From positions 1 through 29,189 of the forward strand of contig JAGOEY010000003.1 of NCBI GenBank assembly GCA_017997515.1: 29,189 bases of DNA, given 5' to 3'. Position numbers and translations under genes: made by a program. This stretch comes from Burkholderiaceae bacterium (GTDB lineage: Bacteria > Pseudomonadota > Gammaproteobacteria > Burkholderiales > Burkholderiaceae). How positions within the stretch are numbered: position 1 is the stretch's first letter; each line of letters begins with the position of its first letter. The notes below the pieces were generated by a model. The model was given only the letters and a program-made list of their open reading frames with translations. It ran no database searches and had not been told where the DNA came from. Below, piece by piece: positions 1 through 7,269 of the stretch.

Positions 1-519
1 TGTCAAACTGGTGGCTACCTGCGTCGTTCAGCACACCCGGCTGCAAACGTGCAACCGCGTCGAGTAAGGCCATCGCGGCGATTTCTCCACCGGACAACAC
101 AAAGTCCCCCAGGCTGATTTGCACATCTACATAGGCGTCAATAAACCGCTGGTCGATACCTTCGTAGCGGCCACACAGCAGAACGGCACCCGCACTGGCG
201 GACCATTCAGCCACCACAGCATGCCGCAGCACCTGGCCTGTCGGAGAAAAAAGCACCACGGGAGCACGGTCGGCACGGTCGGCACGGTCGGCACGGATGG
301 CTGCAAGGCACGCATCGAGCGGCCCGGGCATCATGACCATACCCGGGCCACCCCCGAAAGAGCGGTCATCCACACGCCGGTAGTTGCCCTCGGCATAGTC
401 GCGGGGGTTCCACAGGCGCACATCCACACTGGCGGACTCGTACGCACGGCGTGTGACACCACTGGCCAGGAATGGTGCAAAAAGCTCGGGAAACAGGGTG
501 ATGACGTCGAAGCGCATGG
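1..519 (-). CDS. trmD: tRNA (guanine-37-N1)-methyltransferase TrmD, C-terminal part outside window
   Basis: SPOUT-class methyltransferase that makes m1G at position 37 of tRNAs reading CUN, CCN and CGG codons, preventing +1 frameshifting. The visible 173 codons begin MRFDVITLFPELF and carry the family blocks VDDRSFGGGPGMVMM, LLCGRYEGID and LSGGEIAAMALLDAVARLQPGVL, which form the trefoil-knot AdoMet pocket. The gene runs off the left edge, so the C-terminal tRNA-binding domain is not seen. It is the last visible gene of rpsP-rimM-trmD, 25 bp after rimM. No Shine-Dalgarno sequence is recognisable before the ATG at 519. An Arg-Ala-Asp triplet repeat is encoded at about residues 75-85 (see 264-296). 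Identity is secure. Confidence 0.97.
264..296 (-). repeat. 9-bp tandem repeat inside trmD
   Basis: The plus strand reads gcacggtcg three times plus a partial fourth copy. On the coding strand this is gcc-gac-cgt, an in-frame Ala-Asp-Arg unit. The insert falls in the surface segment between the GGGPGM block and the VVLFSPTGQ strand, where TrmD proteins vary in sequence. Copy number could change by slippage without breaking the frame. Confidence 0.85.
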
Positions 520-544
520 CAACGGCAAACGGTAACGCCAGTTG

Positions 545-1108
545 TCAGTAATCGGGCTGCCAGTCCACCGTGATGCGGCGCCCTGGAATATCCACACCGT
601 CTACAAACTGGGACACGAAGGGAATCATGCGTTCCAGCGTTTTGCCGTCTTCGGTGTATTCCATCACGAGTACGGTCTGGGGCCCGGTGGACAACAAGTC
701 ACGGATCTGGCCGAGTGCCACACCTTCGCGGTTCACCACATCGAGACCCAGCAGGTCTACCCAGTAAAACTCGTCGGTTGCAGCCGTTGGAAAGCTGGAG
801 CGGGGAATAAAGATGCGCGCACCTTTGAGCGCCTCGGCCGCCGTGCGGTCGTCCACATCCTGCGCGCTGGCGACCACCGTATCGGAATGCTCTTTGGCCT
901 CCCGGATGGCCAGTTTGACCGTGCCAACAAAGGTCTTGGGACCCCGCTCTGCAGGTTGTAAGTACCAGCGTTTGGATGAAAAAAGCGCCTCGGGATCGGC
1001 GCTGTAGGCAAGGACCTTGAACCAGCCCTTGATGCCCCAGGCGTCTGCGATACGGCCTACCTCAACAGCGTCGGCCGGGAGTTCAGCGGGTTCGAGTCCT
1101 GGGAACAT
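545..1108 (-). CDS. rimM: 16S rRNA processing/ribosome maturation factor RimM
   Basis: RimM (187 aa) assists late assembly of the 30S subunit head and binds ribosomal protein S19. The N-terminal barrel carries VEVGRIADAWGIKGWFKVLAYS, the typical RimM opening. The C-terminal PRC-barrel domain carries DEFYWVDLLGLDVVNREGVALGQI and IPFVSQFVDGVDI, ending in the usual ITVDWQPDY. Length fits the family. It lies between rpsP and trmD as in most proteobacteria, 53 bp after rpsP. The ATG at 1108 is preceded by gcttgtgtattt, with no Shine-Dalgarno, unlike rpsP. This fits the low RimM/TrmD to S16 ratio known for E. coli, although the mechanism here is inferred. Confidence 0.97.
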   Translation of the reverse strand: MFPGLEPAELPADAVEVGRIADAWGIKGWFKVLAYSADPEALFSSKRWYLQPAERGPKTFVGTVKLAIREAKEHSDTVVASAQDVDDRTAAEALKGARIFIPRSSFPTAATDEFYWVDLLGLDVVNREGVALGQIRDLLSTGPQTVLVMEYTEDGKTLERMIPFVSQFVDGVDIPGRRITVDWQPDY

Positions 1109-1131
1109 AAATACACAAGCATCGGGGCATA

Positions 1132-1146
1132 CCAGCAGGGTGCTGG
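1132..1146 (-). promoter_or_regulatory. Hairpin in the rpsP-rimM spacer
   Basis: A perfect 6-bp stem (ccagca/tgctgg) with a 3-nt loop sits in the 53-bp spacer between rpsP and rimM, 24 bp before the rimM start. There is no T-run, so it is not an intrinsic terminator. It may stabilise the upstream rpsP message or reduce translation of rimM; both roles are inference. Confidence 0.4.
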
Positions 1147-1161
1147 CCCGCCCCGGCGCTA

Positions 1162-1422
1162 TCAGGCTGCGGCGGGCGCGGCCTTGGCGGCCTGGTCAAC
1201 CAGACGCTGCACGGTGGGGGAAGCTTGTGCGCCCACGCCGGTCCAGTACGTCAGACGGTCTTGTGCAATACGCAGACCTTCTTCACCACCACGGGCTGTG
1301 GGGTTGTAGAAACCGATACGCTCGATGAAGCGGCCATCACGGCGGGTACGTTTATCAGCAACAACGATGTTGAAGAAAGGACGGCCTTTGGAGCCGCCGC
1401 GGGAGAGTCGAATAACGACCAT
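1162..1422 (-). CDS. rpsP: 30S ribosomal protein bS16
   Basis: Small-subunit protein bS16 (86 aa), needed for 30S assembly. It begins [41 protein letters not shown], an unmistakable S16 signature, and continues with the family's [16 protein letters not shown] and an Ala-rich tail. It is the first gene of the rpsP-rimM-trmD operon. A strong Shine-Dalgarno (gaaggat) lies 6-7 nt before the ATG at 1422. Its sigma70-type promoter is at about 1551-1580 and leaves a leader of roughly 120 nt. Confidence 0.98.
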   Translation of the reverse strand: MVVIRLSRGGSKGRPFFNIVVADKRTRRDGRFIERIGFYNPTARGGEEGLRIAQDRLTYWTGVGAQASPTVQRLVDQAAKAAPAAA

Positions 1423-1550
1423 GGTTTATCCTTCGGGTGGTGGGTCGAGCCGCACCGTCTTGTGACAGCAAATGGTTCGACACCGGTATTTTCCAGCGCT
1501 TGAGACACGCGACATGACCACCCGGTCAGCGACACGCTGCAAAGCCTGCG

Positions 1551-1580
1551 ATTATAGCGCCTTCCCGTTTTCATTTGCCA
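1551..1580 (-). promoter_or_regulatory. Promoter of the rpsP operon
   Basis: On the minus strand a perfect -10 TATAAT (1556-1551) follows a weak -35 (tggcaa, 1580-1575) at 18 bp spacing. A GC-rich discriminator (cgcaggc) follows, typical of stringently controlled ribosomal promoters. Twenty bases across the -10 and the start region are identical to the rpmB promoter at 15376-15395. The promoter sits just upstream of the divergent GNAT gene, whose start codon is at 1595. Confidence 0.75.
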
Positions 1581-1594
1581 CAAACCTCTGCCCC

Positions 1595-2116
1595 ATGCCA
1601 CTGATCCGCCCCAGCCGCGACACCGACATTGCCACCATCACGGCCATTTATGCCCACCACGTGTTACACGGCACGGGCACTTTCGAGACAACTCCGCCCA
1701 CCGAAGCCGAAATGGCCACACGCCGTGCCGACGTCTTGTCCAAAGGCCTGCCTTACCTGGTGGTGGAACATGCCGGTGACGTGGTCGGGTTTGCCTATGG
1801 CAACTGGTTCAAACCCCGCCCCGCCTACCGTTTTTCGGCAGAAGACTCGATTTACCTCGCCCCCGGCTCAGCAGGCATGGGCCTGGGTCGTACGCTGCTG
1901 GCCGAGTTCTGCATCCAGGCAGAAGCCGCCGGCGTGCGCAAGCTGATCGCTGTGATTGGTGACTCGGCCAATGCGGGCTCGATTGGTGTGCACCGCTCCG
2001 CGGGTTTTACGCAAGTCGGCGTTCTGAAATCCTGCGGATGGAAGTTTGACCAGTGGCTGGACGTGGTCTTGATGGAAAAAGCCCTCGGACAAGGCGACAC
2101 TTCGCCACCGGTCTGA
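1595..2116 (+). CDS. GNAT N-acetyltransferase, phosphinothricin acetyltransferase/YncA-like
   Basis: 173-aa single-domain GCN5-related acetyltransferase. It opens MPLIRPSRDTDIATITAIYAHHV and carries a GTGTFET block, the typical N-terminus of the Pat/Bar/YncA branch that acetylates small amino-group substrates (phosphinothricin, methionine sulfone or other L-amino acids). The acetyl-CoA pyrophosphate loop is GMGLGRTLL at about residues 92-100, followed by the IGDSANAGSIGVHRSAGF helix and a final KFDQWLDVVLMEKAL. An open frame extends upstream to 1472, but the family starts at this methionine, and the extension would run through the divergent rpsP promoter. No clear Shine-Dalgarno is visible. 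The substrate cannot be told from sequence. Confidence 0.85.
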   Translation: MPLIRPSRDTDIATITAIYAHHVLHGTGTFETTPPTEAEMATRRADVLSKGLPYLVVEHAGDVVGFAYGNWFKPRPAYRFSAEDSIYLAPGSAGMGLGRTLLAEFCIQAEAAGVRKLIAVIGDSANAGSIGVHRSAGFTQVGVLKSCGWKFDQWLDVVLMEKALGQGDTSPPV

Positions 2117-2183
2117 TTTGCCCAGATCGGCCTTGAGCCGTCAGGACATCCGTCCGTAGGCATTCACGACCTCGCACGCCACA

Positions 2184-2198
2184 GGATGCGCCGCATCC
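2184..2198. promoter_or_regulatory. Dyad before the TM2 gene
   Basis: Two perfect 7-bp arms (ggatgcg/cgcatcc) around one central base end 13 bp before the ATG at 2212. The usual Shine-Dalgarno position holds no purine-rich motif. It could be a protein-binding dyad or, less likely with a 1-nt centre, an RNA fold; the role is unknown. Confidence 0.35.
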
Positions 2199-2211
2199 GT
2201 TACACACCCCC

Positions 2212-2658
2212 ATGAAAAACAAAACCATCGCAGCCTGGCTGACCTTCCTCGGAGGCCCGCTGGGCCTGCACCGTTTTTATTTGCGCGGCATGGGCGACAC
2301 GCTGGGCTGGCTGCTGCCTATTCCCACCGCGCTGGGCGTGTACGGCATCCAGCGGGTGCAGCAGTTTGGTGTGGACGACATGGGCAGCTGGCTGCTGATC
2401 CCGCTGCTGGGTTTCACCATTGCGGCCTGCGCCCTCACCGCCATCGTCTATGGGCTGATGACGCCTGAAAAGTGGAACGCCAAGTTCAACCCCACGTTAC
2501 CCCCCGATGCCGCCCCCGGCCACACCAACTGGTTCACCATTGCCGCCATCGTGCTGTCACTGCTGATGGGCACAACGGTGCTGATGTCCAGCATCGTGTT
2601 CAGCTTCCAGCGTTACTTCGAATACCAGATCGAAGAAGCCCGCAAAATCTCGCAATGA
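2212..2658 (+). CDS. TM2 domain-containing membrane protein
   Basis: 148-aa integral membrane protein. The N-terminus KNKTIAAWLTFLGGPLGLHRFYLRG is the TM2-domain motif (helix, then G-x-x-G-x-H-R-F-Y-L-G-type turn, then helix). Further hydrophobic segments lie at about residues 62-86 and 105-130, giving about four membrane passes. The C-terminus is short and charged (YFEYQIEEARKISQ). TM2 proteins have no firm bacterial function. It lies 95 bp after the GNAT gene on the same strand, so co-transcription is possible, but a dyad sits between them. Confidence 0.85.
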   Translation: MKNKTIAAWLTFLGGPLGLHRFYLRGMGDTLGWLLPIPTALGVYGIQRVQQFGVDDMGSWLLIPLLGFTIAACALTAIVYGLMTPEKWNAKFNPTLPPDAAPGHTNWFTIAAIVLSLLMGTTVLMSSIVFSFQRYFEYQIEEARKISQ

Positions 2659-2683
2659 GTTTGCGCCAGAGGAAATTTGAAGA

Positions 2684-2739
2684 AAATTAGCCTCTAGTGC
2701 CCTCTGGATAAGCGGGTAAAGCTATCAAATAAATAGCAA
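2684..2739 (+). repeat. Dispersed Comamonadaceae-type repeat, copy A
   Basis: About 56 bp in the gap between the convergent TM2 and pit genes. It runs aaattagcc, ctagtgc, a variable middle, then agctatcaaataaatagcaa. The right part is a hairpin-capable dyad, GCTAT (2721-2725) and ATAGC (2733-2737) around a 7-nt loop. It matches the layout of copies at 11110, 18255, 19083, 22092 and 26601. This is the only copy not touching a coding sequence or a start codon. Confidence 0.75.
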
Positions 2740-2760
2740 TCAACAAAACGCAAGGTGCGC

Positions 2761-2780
2761 AAAACCGGCTTCGCCGGGCT
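2761..2780 (-). terminator. Possible weak terminator downstream of pit
   Basis: On the minus strand ccggc-gaa-gccgg forms a 5-bp GC stem with a 3-nt loop, followed by ttttgcg. It lies about 65 bp after the pit stop codon. The T-run is only four bases, so termination may be inefficient. Confidence 0.45.
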
Positions 2781-2790
2781 GCAGGTATGG

Positions 2791-2841
2791 CCCCCTGCCA
2801 GGGAGTTGGCGCAGCGGAACGAAGTCCGCGCAGCCTGGGGG
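2791..2841. repeat. Imperfect GC-rich dyad between TM2 and pit
   Basis: The segment opens with CCCCC (2791-2795) and closes with GGGGG (2837-2841). An internal gcgga/tccgc pair surrounds acgaag. It ends three bases before the pit stop codon. The overall fold is a long interrupted hairpin. Similar segments may recur in related genomes, but that is a recollection I could not check. Confidence 0.45.
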
Positions 2842-2843
2842 TG

Positions 2844-3854
2844 TTAAAAAATCTGCAAACTGGCCCAGTAGGCAATCGCCGCCACAAAAGCACTGGCTGG
2901 AATCGTCAGCACCCAGGCCCAGACGATGTTGCCCGCCACACCCCAACGCACGGCGCTGGCGCGCTGGGTGGAACCCACACCCACAATCGCGCCGGTGATG
3001 GTGTGGGTGGTGGACACCGGAATACCCAGCGCAGTGGCCAGGAACAGCGTCATGGCTCCACCCGTTTCGGCACAAAACCCACCCACGGGTTTGAGCTTGG
3101 TGATCTTCTGCCCCATGGTCTTCACGATGCGCCAGCCGCCAAACATGGTGCCTGCTGCAATGGCGGTGTAGCAGGACACGATGACCCAGGTCGGCGGAGC
3201 CGCCTCGGTGGTGGCCGTGTAACCGGTGGCGATCAGCAGCATCCAGATGATGCCGATGGTTTTTTGCGCGTCATTGCCACCGTGGCCCAGGCTGTAGGCA
3301 CCGGCAGACACCAGTTGCAGCCGCCTGAACCACCGGTCCACCTTGGACGGTGCGGCTCGGCGGCAGACCCACGCTACCACCACCATCATCAAGGAGCCCA
3401 GCAAAAAACCCAGCACCGGAGACACAAAGATGAACAGCACGGTTTTGAACACACCCGACGCCACCAGCCCGCCGGTGCCGACCTTGGCGATCACCGCGCC
3501 CACAATGCCGCCGATCAGCGCATGGGATGAGCTGCTAGGGATGCCGTAGTACCAGGTGATCAGGTTCCAGGTGATTGCACCAATCAGTGCACCAAACACC
3601 ACATGCACATCCACCACACCGGGTTGGGCAATACCTTTGCCCACCGTGGCAGCGACACTCAGGTGGAAAATAAAGATGGCGATAAAGTTAAAAAACGCCG
3701 CAAAAACCACCGCCTGCCCGGGCTTCAACACCCCGGTGGAGACCACTGTGGCGATGGAGTTCGCCGCGTCGTGGAACCCGTTCATGAAGTCAAACACCAG
3801 CGCCAGTGCCACCAGCAGCACCACGACCCACAGGGCCACCTGAACTACTTCCAT
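2844..3854 (-). CDS. pit: PiT-family inorganic phosphate transporter
   Basis: 336-aa multi-spanning permease of the PiT family, which carries (metal-)phosphate into the cytoplasm by ion symport. The two inverted family signatures are present: FDFMNGFHDAANSIATVVST near the N-terminus with PSSSSHALIGGIVGA, and GHGGNDAQKTIGI with PVSTTHTITGAIVGVG in the second half. About ten hydrophobic helices are visible. The length matches the compact bacterial Pit. The ATG at 3854 has a strong ggagg Shine-Dalgarno. It follows a PhoU-like DUF47 gene by 14 bp, the usual pairing, so the two form an operon. Confidence 0.95.
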   Translation of the reverse strand: MEVVQVALWVVVLLVALALVFDFMNGFHDAANSIATVVSTGVLKPGQAVVFAAFFNFIAIFIFHLSVAATVGKGIAQPGVVDVHVVFGALIGAITWNLITWYYGIPSSSSHALIGGIVGAVIAKVGTGGLVASGVFKTVLFIFVSPVLGFLLGSLMMVVVAWVCRRAAPSKVDRWFRRLQLVSAGAYSLGHGGNDAQKTIGIIWMLLIATGYTATTEAAPPTWVIVSCYTAIAAGTMFGGWRIVKTMGQKITKLKPVGGFCAETGGAMTLFLATALGIPVSTTHTITGAIVGVGSTQRASAVRWGVAGNIVWAWVLTIPASAFVAAIAYWASLQIF

Positions 3855-3868
3855 CGCGCCTCCGGGGA

Positions 3869-4516
3869 TCAGGAGTTCTCGAGGACGATGCCCTCGATCA
3901 GGTTGGCGACGTCTTCACACTTGTCGGTGATGGTCTCCAGCAGCTCGTAAATGGCCTTGAGCTTGATGAGCTCACGTACATCCGGCTCTTCGCGGAACAG
4001 CTTGCTCATGGCCGAACGCATCACGCGGTCGGCGTCGGATTCGAGGCGGTCGATTTCTTCACAGGTCTTGAGTGCAGCTTCCGCAGTGGCAGGCTCGGCA
4101 ATCTTGGCCAGCATGTACACCGCGTCTTTCAGGCGTTCGCAGCATTTCACGCTCAGCTCGGTCAGCCGTGTCATCGACTCCGTCATGTGGCGCACGTCGT
4201 ACAGCGCCATGGTTTCGGCCGAATCCTGGATCAGGTCGGCCACATCGTCCATGGTGTTGATCAGGGAATGGATCTGCTCACGGTCGATCGGCGTGATAAA
4301 GGTCTTGTGCAGCGTGCGGTTGACTTCCTGCGTGATGCGGTCTGCAGCGCGCTCGGCGTTGTCCACGTCCTGGTTGTATTTCTCGCGCAGATGCGGGTCG
4401 TTGTAGTTGGCGACCAGCTGCGAAAACGCCCGGGCAGCTTCCACGATGCGGTCGGCATGCTGGTTGAACATCTCGAAAAAATTGCCCTCACGGGGCAACA
4501 ACTTGGCAAACAGCAT
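3869..4516 (-). CDS. PhoU-like DUF47 protein, Pit accessory protein
   Basis: 215-aa all-helical protein of the DUF47/PhoU-like family, encoded directly before Pit permeases and thought to modulate phosphate uptake. It opens MLFAKLLPREGNFFEMFNQHADRIVEAA, the family start. It carries D-rich helices (DNAERAADRITQEV, LINTMDDVADLIQDSAE, YELLETITDKCEDVANLIEGIVLENS) resembling the metal-binding E/D-x-x-x-D motifs of PhoU. The ATG at 4516 is chosen because aggagt lies 5 nt upstream; a frame 9 codons longer exists but lacks both features. It is the first gene of the operon with pit. Confidence 0.93.
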   Translation of the reverse strand: MLFAKLLPREGNFFEMFNQHADRIVEAARAFSQLVANYNDPHLREKYNQDVDNAERAADRITQEVNRTLHKTFITPIDREQIHSLINTMDDVADLIQDSAETMALYDVRHMTESMTRLTELSVKCCERLKDAVYMLAKIAEPATAEAALKTCEEIDRLESDADRVMRSAMSKLFREEPDVRELIKLKAIYELLETITDKCEDVANLIEGIVLENS

Positions 4517-4538
4517 GCGGACTCCTGAACGGGAACAT

Positions 4539-4552
4539 GTCAAAAATATGAC
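4539..4552. promoter_or_regulatory. Dyad upstream of DUF47-pit
   Basis: gtca-N6-tgac, with an A/T-only centre, lies 23 bp upstream of the DUF47 start, in the only place a promoter for the operon can be. The spacing resembles Crp/Fnr-class sites, but the half-sites match neither the CRP nor the FNR consensus well. A PhoB box is not evident. Confidence 0.3.
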
Positions 4553-4617
4553 GATTTTGCGACAACAGGAAGTTTAACCGTGTGGGCACGGCCTACTTTC
4601 ACGCCCCTGAGTGCCAT

Positions 4618-4643
4618 AAAAAAAGGCCCTTACGGGCCTTTTT
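4618..4643 (-). terminator. Intrinsic terminator after livF
   Basis: aaaggccc (4622-4629), a 4-nt loop and gggccttt (4634-4641) form an 8-bp stem. On the minus strand it is followed by a run of T (seven A on plus at 4618-4624, shared with the stem). It lies 19 bp past the livF stop. On the plus strand it is also T-flanked, so it may work in both directions. Confidence 0.88.
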
Positions 4644-4661
4644 GCGTACATCGTGAAGTGG

Positions 4662-5378
4662 CTATTCCCCAAGGTAAGCCGCACGCACTTTCGGGTCACT
4701 CAGCATCTGTTTGGCGTCACCCGACATGGTGACCACGCCCGACTCCATCACATACCCCCGGTCGGCAATACCCAGCGCACGGCTGGCGTTTTGCTCGACC
4801 AGCAGGATGGTCACGCCCTGGGCGTACACGTCTTTCACCACCTCGAAGATCTTGTCCACCATGATGGGCGACAGACCCATCGAGGGTTCGTCCAGCAGCA
4901 GCACCTTGGGGCGGCTCATCAGTGCACGGCCCATGGCCAGCATCTGCTGCTCACCGCCGGACATGGTGCCTGCCAGCTGGTCCTTGCGCTCACGCAGGCG
5001 CGGGAAGATGGTGAACATCTTCTCGATATCCAGCGCAATCTCGGCTTTGTCGTTGCGGATGTAGGCCCCCATCTGCAGGTTCTCGGTGATGGTCATGCGC
5101 GCAAACACGCCGCGCCCTTCCGGCACCATGGCCAAGCCCTGTTTGACCAGGTCCCACGCGCCCTTGCCGCGGATGCTCTTGCCCAGGTACTCGATGTCAC
5201 CCTCGGAAAACGGCAATGTGCCGGTGATGGCCTTCATGGTGGTGGTTTTGCCCGCACCGTTGGAGCCGATCAAGGACACGAGTTCACCTTCGCGCACCTC
5301 GAAATCCACACCTTTGACGGCCTGGATACCACCGTAGCCGACCTTGAGTCCGCTGACCTTCAATAAAACGTCTGCCAT
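4662..5378 (-). CDS. livF: Branched-chain amino-acid ABC transporter ATP-binding protein LivF
   Basis: 238-aa ATPase, one of two nucleotide-binding subunits of a HAAT-family importer for leucine/isoleucine/valine or related compounds. Walker A is GSNGAGKTTT (about residues 38-47), the ABC signature MSGGEQQMLAMGRAL and Walker B VLLLDEPSMGLSP, with the switch His region replaced by LLVEQNAS as in LivF. MVPEGRGVFARMTITENL is a LivF hallmark. The ATG at 5378 lies one base past the livG stop; its ggagg Shine-Dalgarno is inside the last livG codons, implying translational coupling. It is the last gene of the operon. Confidence 0.96.
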   Translation of the reverse strand: MADVLLKVSGLKVGYGGIQAVKGVDFEVREGELVSLIGSNGAGKTTTMKAITGTLPFSEGDIEYLGKSIRGKGAWDLVKQGLAMVPEGRGVFARMTITENLQMGAYIRNDKAEIALDIEKMFTIFPRLRERKDQLAGTMSGGEQQMLAMGRALMSRPKVLLLDEPSMGLSPIMVDKIFEVVKDVYAQGVTILLVEQNASRALGIADRGYVMESGVVTMSGDAKQMLSDPKVRAAYLGE

Positions 5379-5379
5379 C

Positions 5380-6162
5380 TCAATGTCCTCCCGTGCCCAG
5401 ATAGGCCTCGATCACTTTGTCGTTCTTTTGCACGGTGGCGGGTGTACCTTCTGCAATCTGTTTGCCATAGTCCAGCACGGTCACCCGGTCACACAAGCCC
5501 ATGACCAGTTTGACGTCGTGTTCGATCAGCAGAATGGTGCGGTTGTCGTTGCGGATCTGGTCGATCAGCGCCCGCAGCTGCACTTTTTCGGTGGCATTCA
5601 TACCGGCAGCGGGCTCGTCCAGCGCGATGAGCTGCGGATCGGTGGCCAGCGCCCGGGCAATCTCCAGCCGGCGCTGGTCGCCATAGGACAGGGTGCGCGC
5701 CTTGTAGTCGGCGTATTTGCCAATGCCCACATAGTCGAGCAACTCTTGTGCACGTTTGGCAATAGCAGCCTCTTCGGCCTTGAACTTCTTGGTGCGCAGC
5801 ACGGCGCCAAACAGGCCGGATTGGGTACGGATATGCCGCCCCACCATCACGTTCTCCAGTGCCGTCATTTCGGCAAACAGCCGGATGTTCTGGAACGTAC
5901 GGGCAATACCCGCCTTGGCCACCTCGTGCACCGCTGTGGGCTGGTAGGGCTTGCCTGCCAGCTCGAAGGTGCCGCTGTCGGGTGTGTAGAGGCCGGTGAT
6001 GACGTTAAAAAACGTCGTTTTACCGGCACCGTTGGGGCCAATCAGGCCGTACACCTGGCCACGTTCGATGGTGATCCCCACATCGCTCAGGGCCTGCAGG
6101 CCACCAAAACGTTTGGAAATACCGGCGACCCGCAGAACCACGTCTTTTGTTGTTGCTGTCAT
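5380..6162 (-). CDS. livG: Branched-chain amino-acid ABC transporter ATP-binding protein LivG
   Basis: 260-aa ATPase subunit partnering LivF. Walker A GPNGAGKTTFFNVITG, the diagnostic LivG stretch GIARTFQNIRLFAEMTALENVMVGRH, ABC signature LSYGDQRRLEIARAL, Walker B LIALDEPAAGMN and the switch LIEHDVKLVMGLCDRVTVLDYG are all present. A TTG 24 bases upstream would overlap the livM stop (TTGA). I prefer the ATG at 6162 because agga lies 9 nt upstream and homologues start near here. Gene order H-M-G-F is standard. Confidence 0.95.
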   Translation of the reverse strand: MTATTKDVVLRVAGISKRFGGLQALSDVGITIERGQVYGLIGPNGAGKTTFFNVITGLYTPDSGTFELAGKPYQPTAVHEVAKAGIARTFQNIRLFAEMTALENVMVGRHIRTQSGLFGAVLRTKKFKAEEAAIAKRAQELLDYVGIGKYADYKARTLSYGDQRRLEIARALATDPQLIALDEPAAGMNATEKVQLRALIDQIRNDNRTILLIEHDVKLVMGLCDRVTVLDYGKQIAEGTPATVQKNDKVIEAYLGTGGH

Positions 6163-6182
6163 GTCTGTATGTCCTGCGCTGT

Positions 6183-7259
6183 TCAAGGTTTCTGGACCAG
6201 CGACTTGCCGCGCTCAGGCGACGGCCACAGGCCCCGCGGACGCATCAGCATGACGATGATCATGGCCAGCGCAATCAGCAGCTGGCGCAGGATGGCGGAG
6301 TCGAGGCGGCCATCGGTCATGGCCTGCAGCGGGCCGGCCACATAACGCAGCACCTCGGGCAGCGCCGACAGCAGAACGGCTCCAAGAATCACGCCCGGAA
6401 TGTGGCCGATACCGCCCAGCACCACCATGGCCACGATCATCACGGACTCCATGAGGCTGAAAGACTCGGGTGACACAAAGCCCTGGAACGCGGCAAACAT
6501 CGCGCCACTCACACCACCAAAACTCGCACCCATGGCAAATGCCAACAGCTTCATGTTGCGGGTGTTGATACCCATGGCCTTGGCTGCGATTTCGTCTTCA
6601 CGGATGGCCATCCAGGCGCGGCCGATACGCGAGTCCTGCAAGCGGTAACAAATCACCACGCTCACCGCCACCAGCAGCAGGAAGAGGTAGTAGTAAAGCG
6701 TGACCGATGCCAGCTCGAAACCAAAAAGGTTCAAAGGCTTGCCCAGGTCCAACCCAAAAATCCGGATGGAGTCGATCTGCCCCAGCCCTTTGGGGCCGTT
6801 GGTGATGTTGACGGGGTGGTCCAGGTTGTTCAGGAAGATGCGGATGATTTCACCGAAACCGAGCGTCACGATGGCCAGGTAGTCACCACGCAGCTTGAGT
6901 GTGGGTGCGCCCAGCAAGGCCCCAAACAGGGCGGCGACTATCGCCGCCGCCGGAATGATGAGTAAGAGCGAGGTGTGCAGCCCATTCGGAAACATGGCGG
7001 CAAATGCCGGGAAGGTGTCACTCAAATGGGGCGACGCCATCAGGCCGAACATGTACGCACCGACCGCGTAAAAAGCCACGTAACCCAAGTCCAGCAGGCC
7101 GGCGTAACCCACCACAATGTTCAGGCCCAAAGCCAGCAGCACGTAAAGCAGGGCCACGTCGGCGATACGCACCCAGGCGTTGCCGAACGATTGCAGCAAC
7201 AGGGGCAACAGCATCACGGCAATGGCGCCAATGATCCAGGTTTGTTTGTTGTTCTTCAT
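6183..7259 (-). CDS. livM: Branched-chain amino-acid ABC transporter permease LivM
   Basis: 358-aa inner-membrane permease subunit. The BPD_transp_2 core carries LLYVLLALGLNIVVGYAGLLDLGYVAFYAVGAY and the coupling motif region LRGDYLAIVTLGFGEIIRI. Later comes the characteristic AWMAIREDEIAAKAMGINTRNMKLLAFAMGA, then GLWPSPERG near the end. The start at 7259 has a textbook aaggag seven nt away; the open frame reads 23 codons further up into livH without a ribosome site. It begins 10 bp after the livH stop. Confidence 0.96.
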   Translation of the reverse strand: MKNNKQTWIIGAIAVMLLPLLLQSFGNAWVRIADVALLYVLLALGLNIVVGYAGLLDLGYVAFYAVGAYMFGLMASPHLSDTFPAFAAMFPNGLHTSLLLIIPAAAIVAALFGALLGAPTLKLRGDYLAIVTLGFGEIIRIFLNNLDHPVNITNGPKGLGQIDSIRIFGLDLGKPLNLFGFELASVTLYYYLFLLLVAVSVVICYRLQDSRIGRAWMAIREDEIAAKAMGINTRNMKLLAFAMGASFGGVSGAMFAAFQGFVSPESFSLMESVMIVAMVVLGGIGHIPGVILGAVLLSALPEVLRYVAGPLQAMTDGRLDSAILRQLLIALAMIIVMLMRPRGLWPSPERGKSLVQKP

Positions 7260-7269
7260 GGTGACTCCT

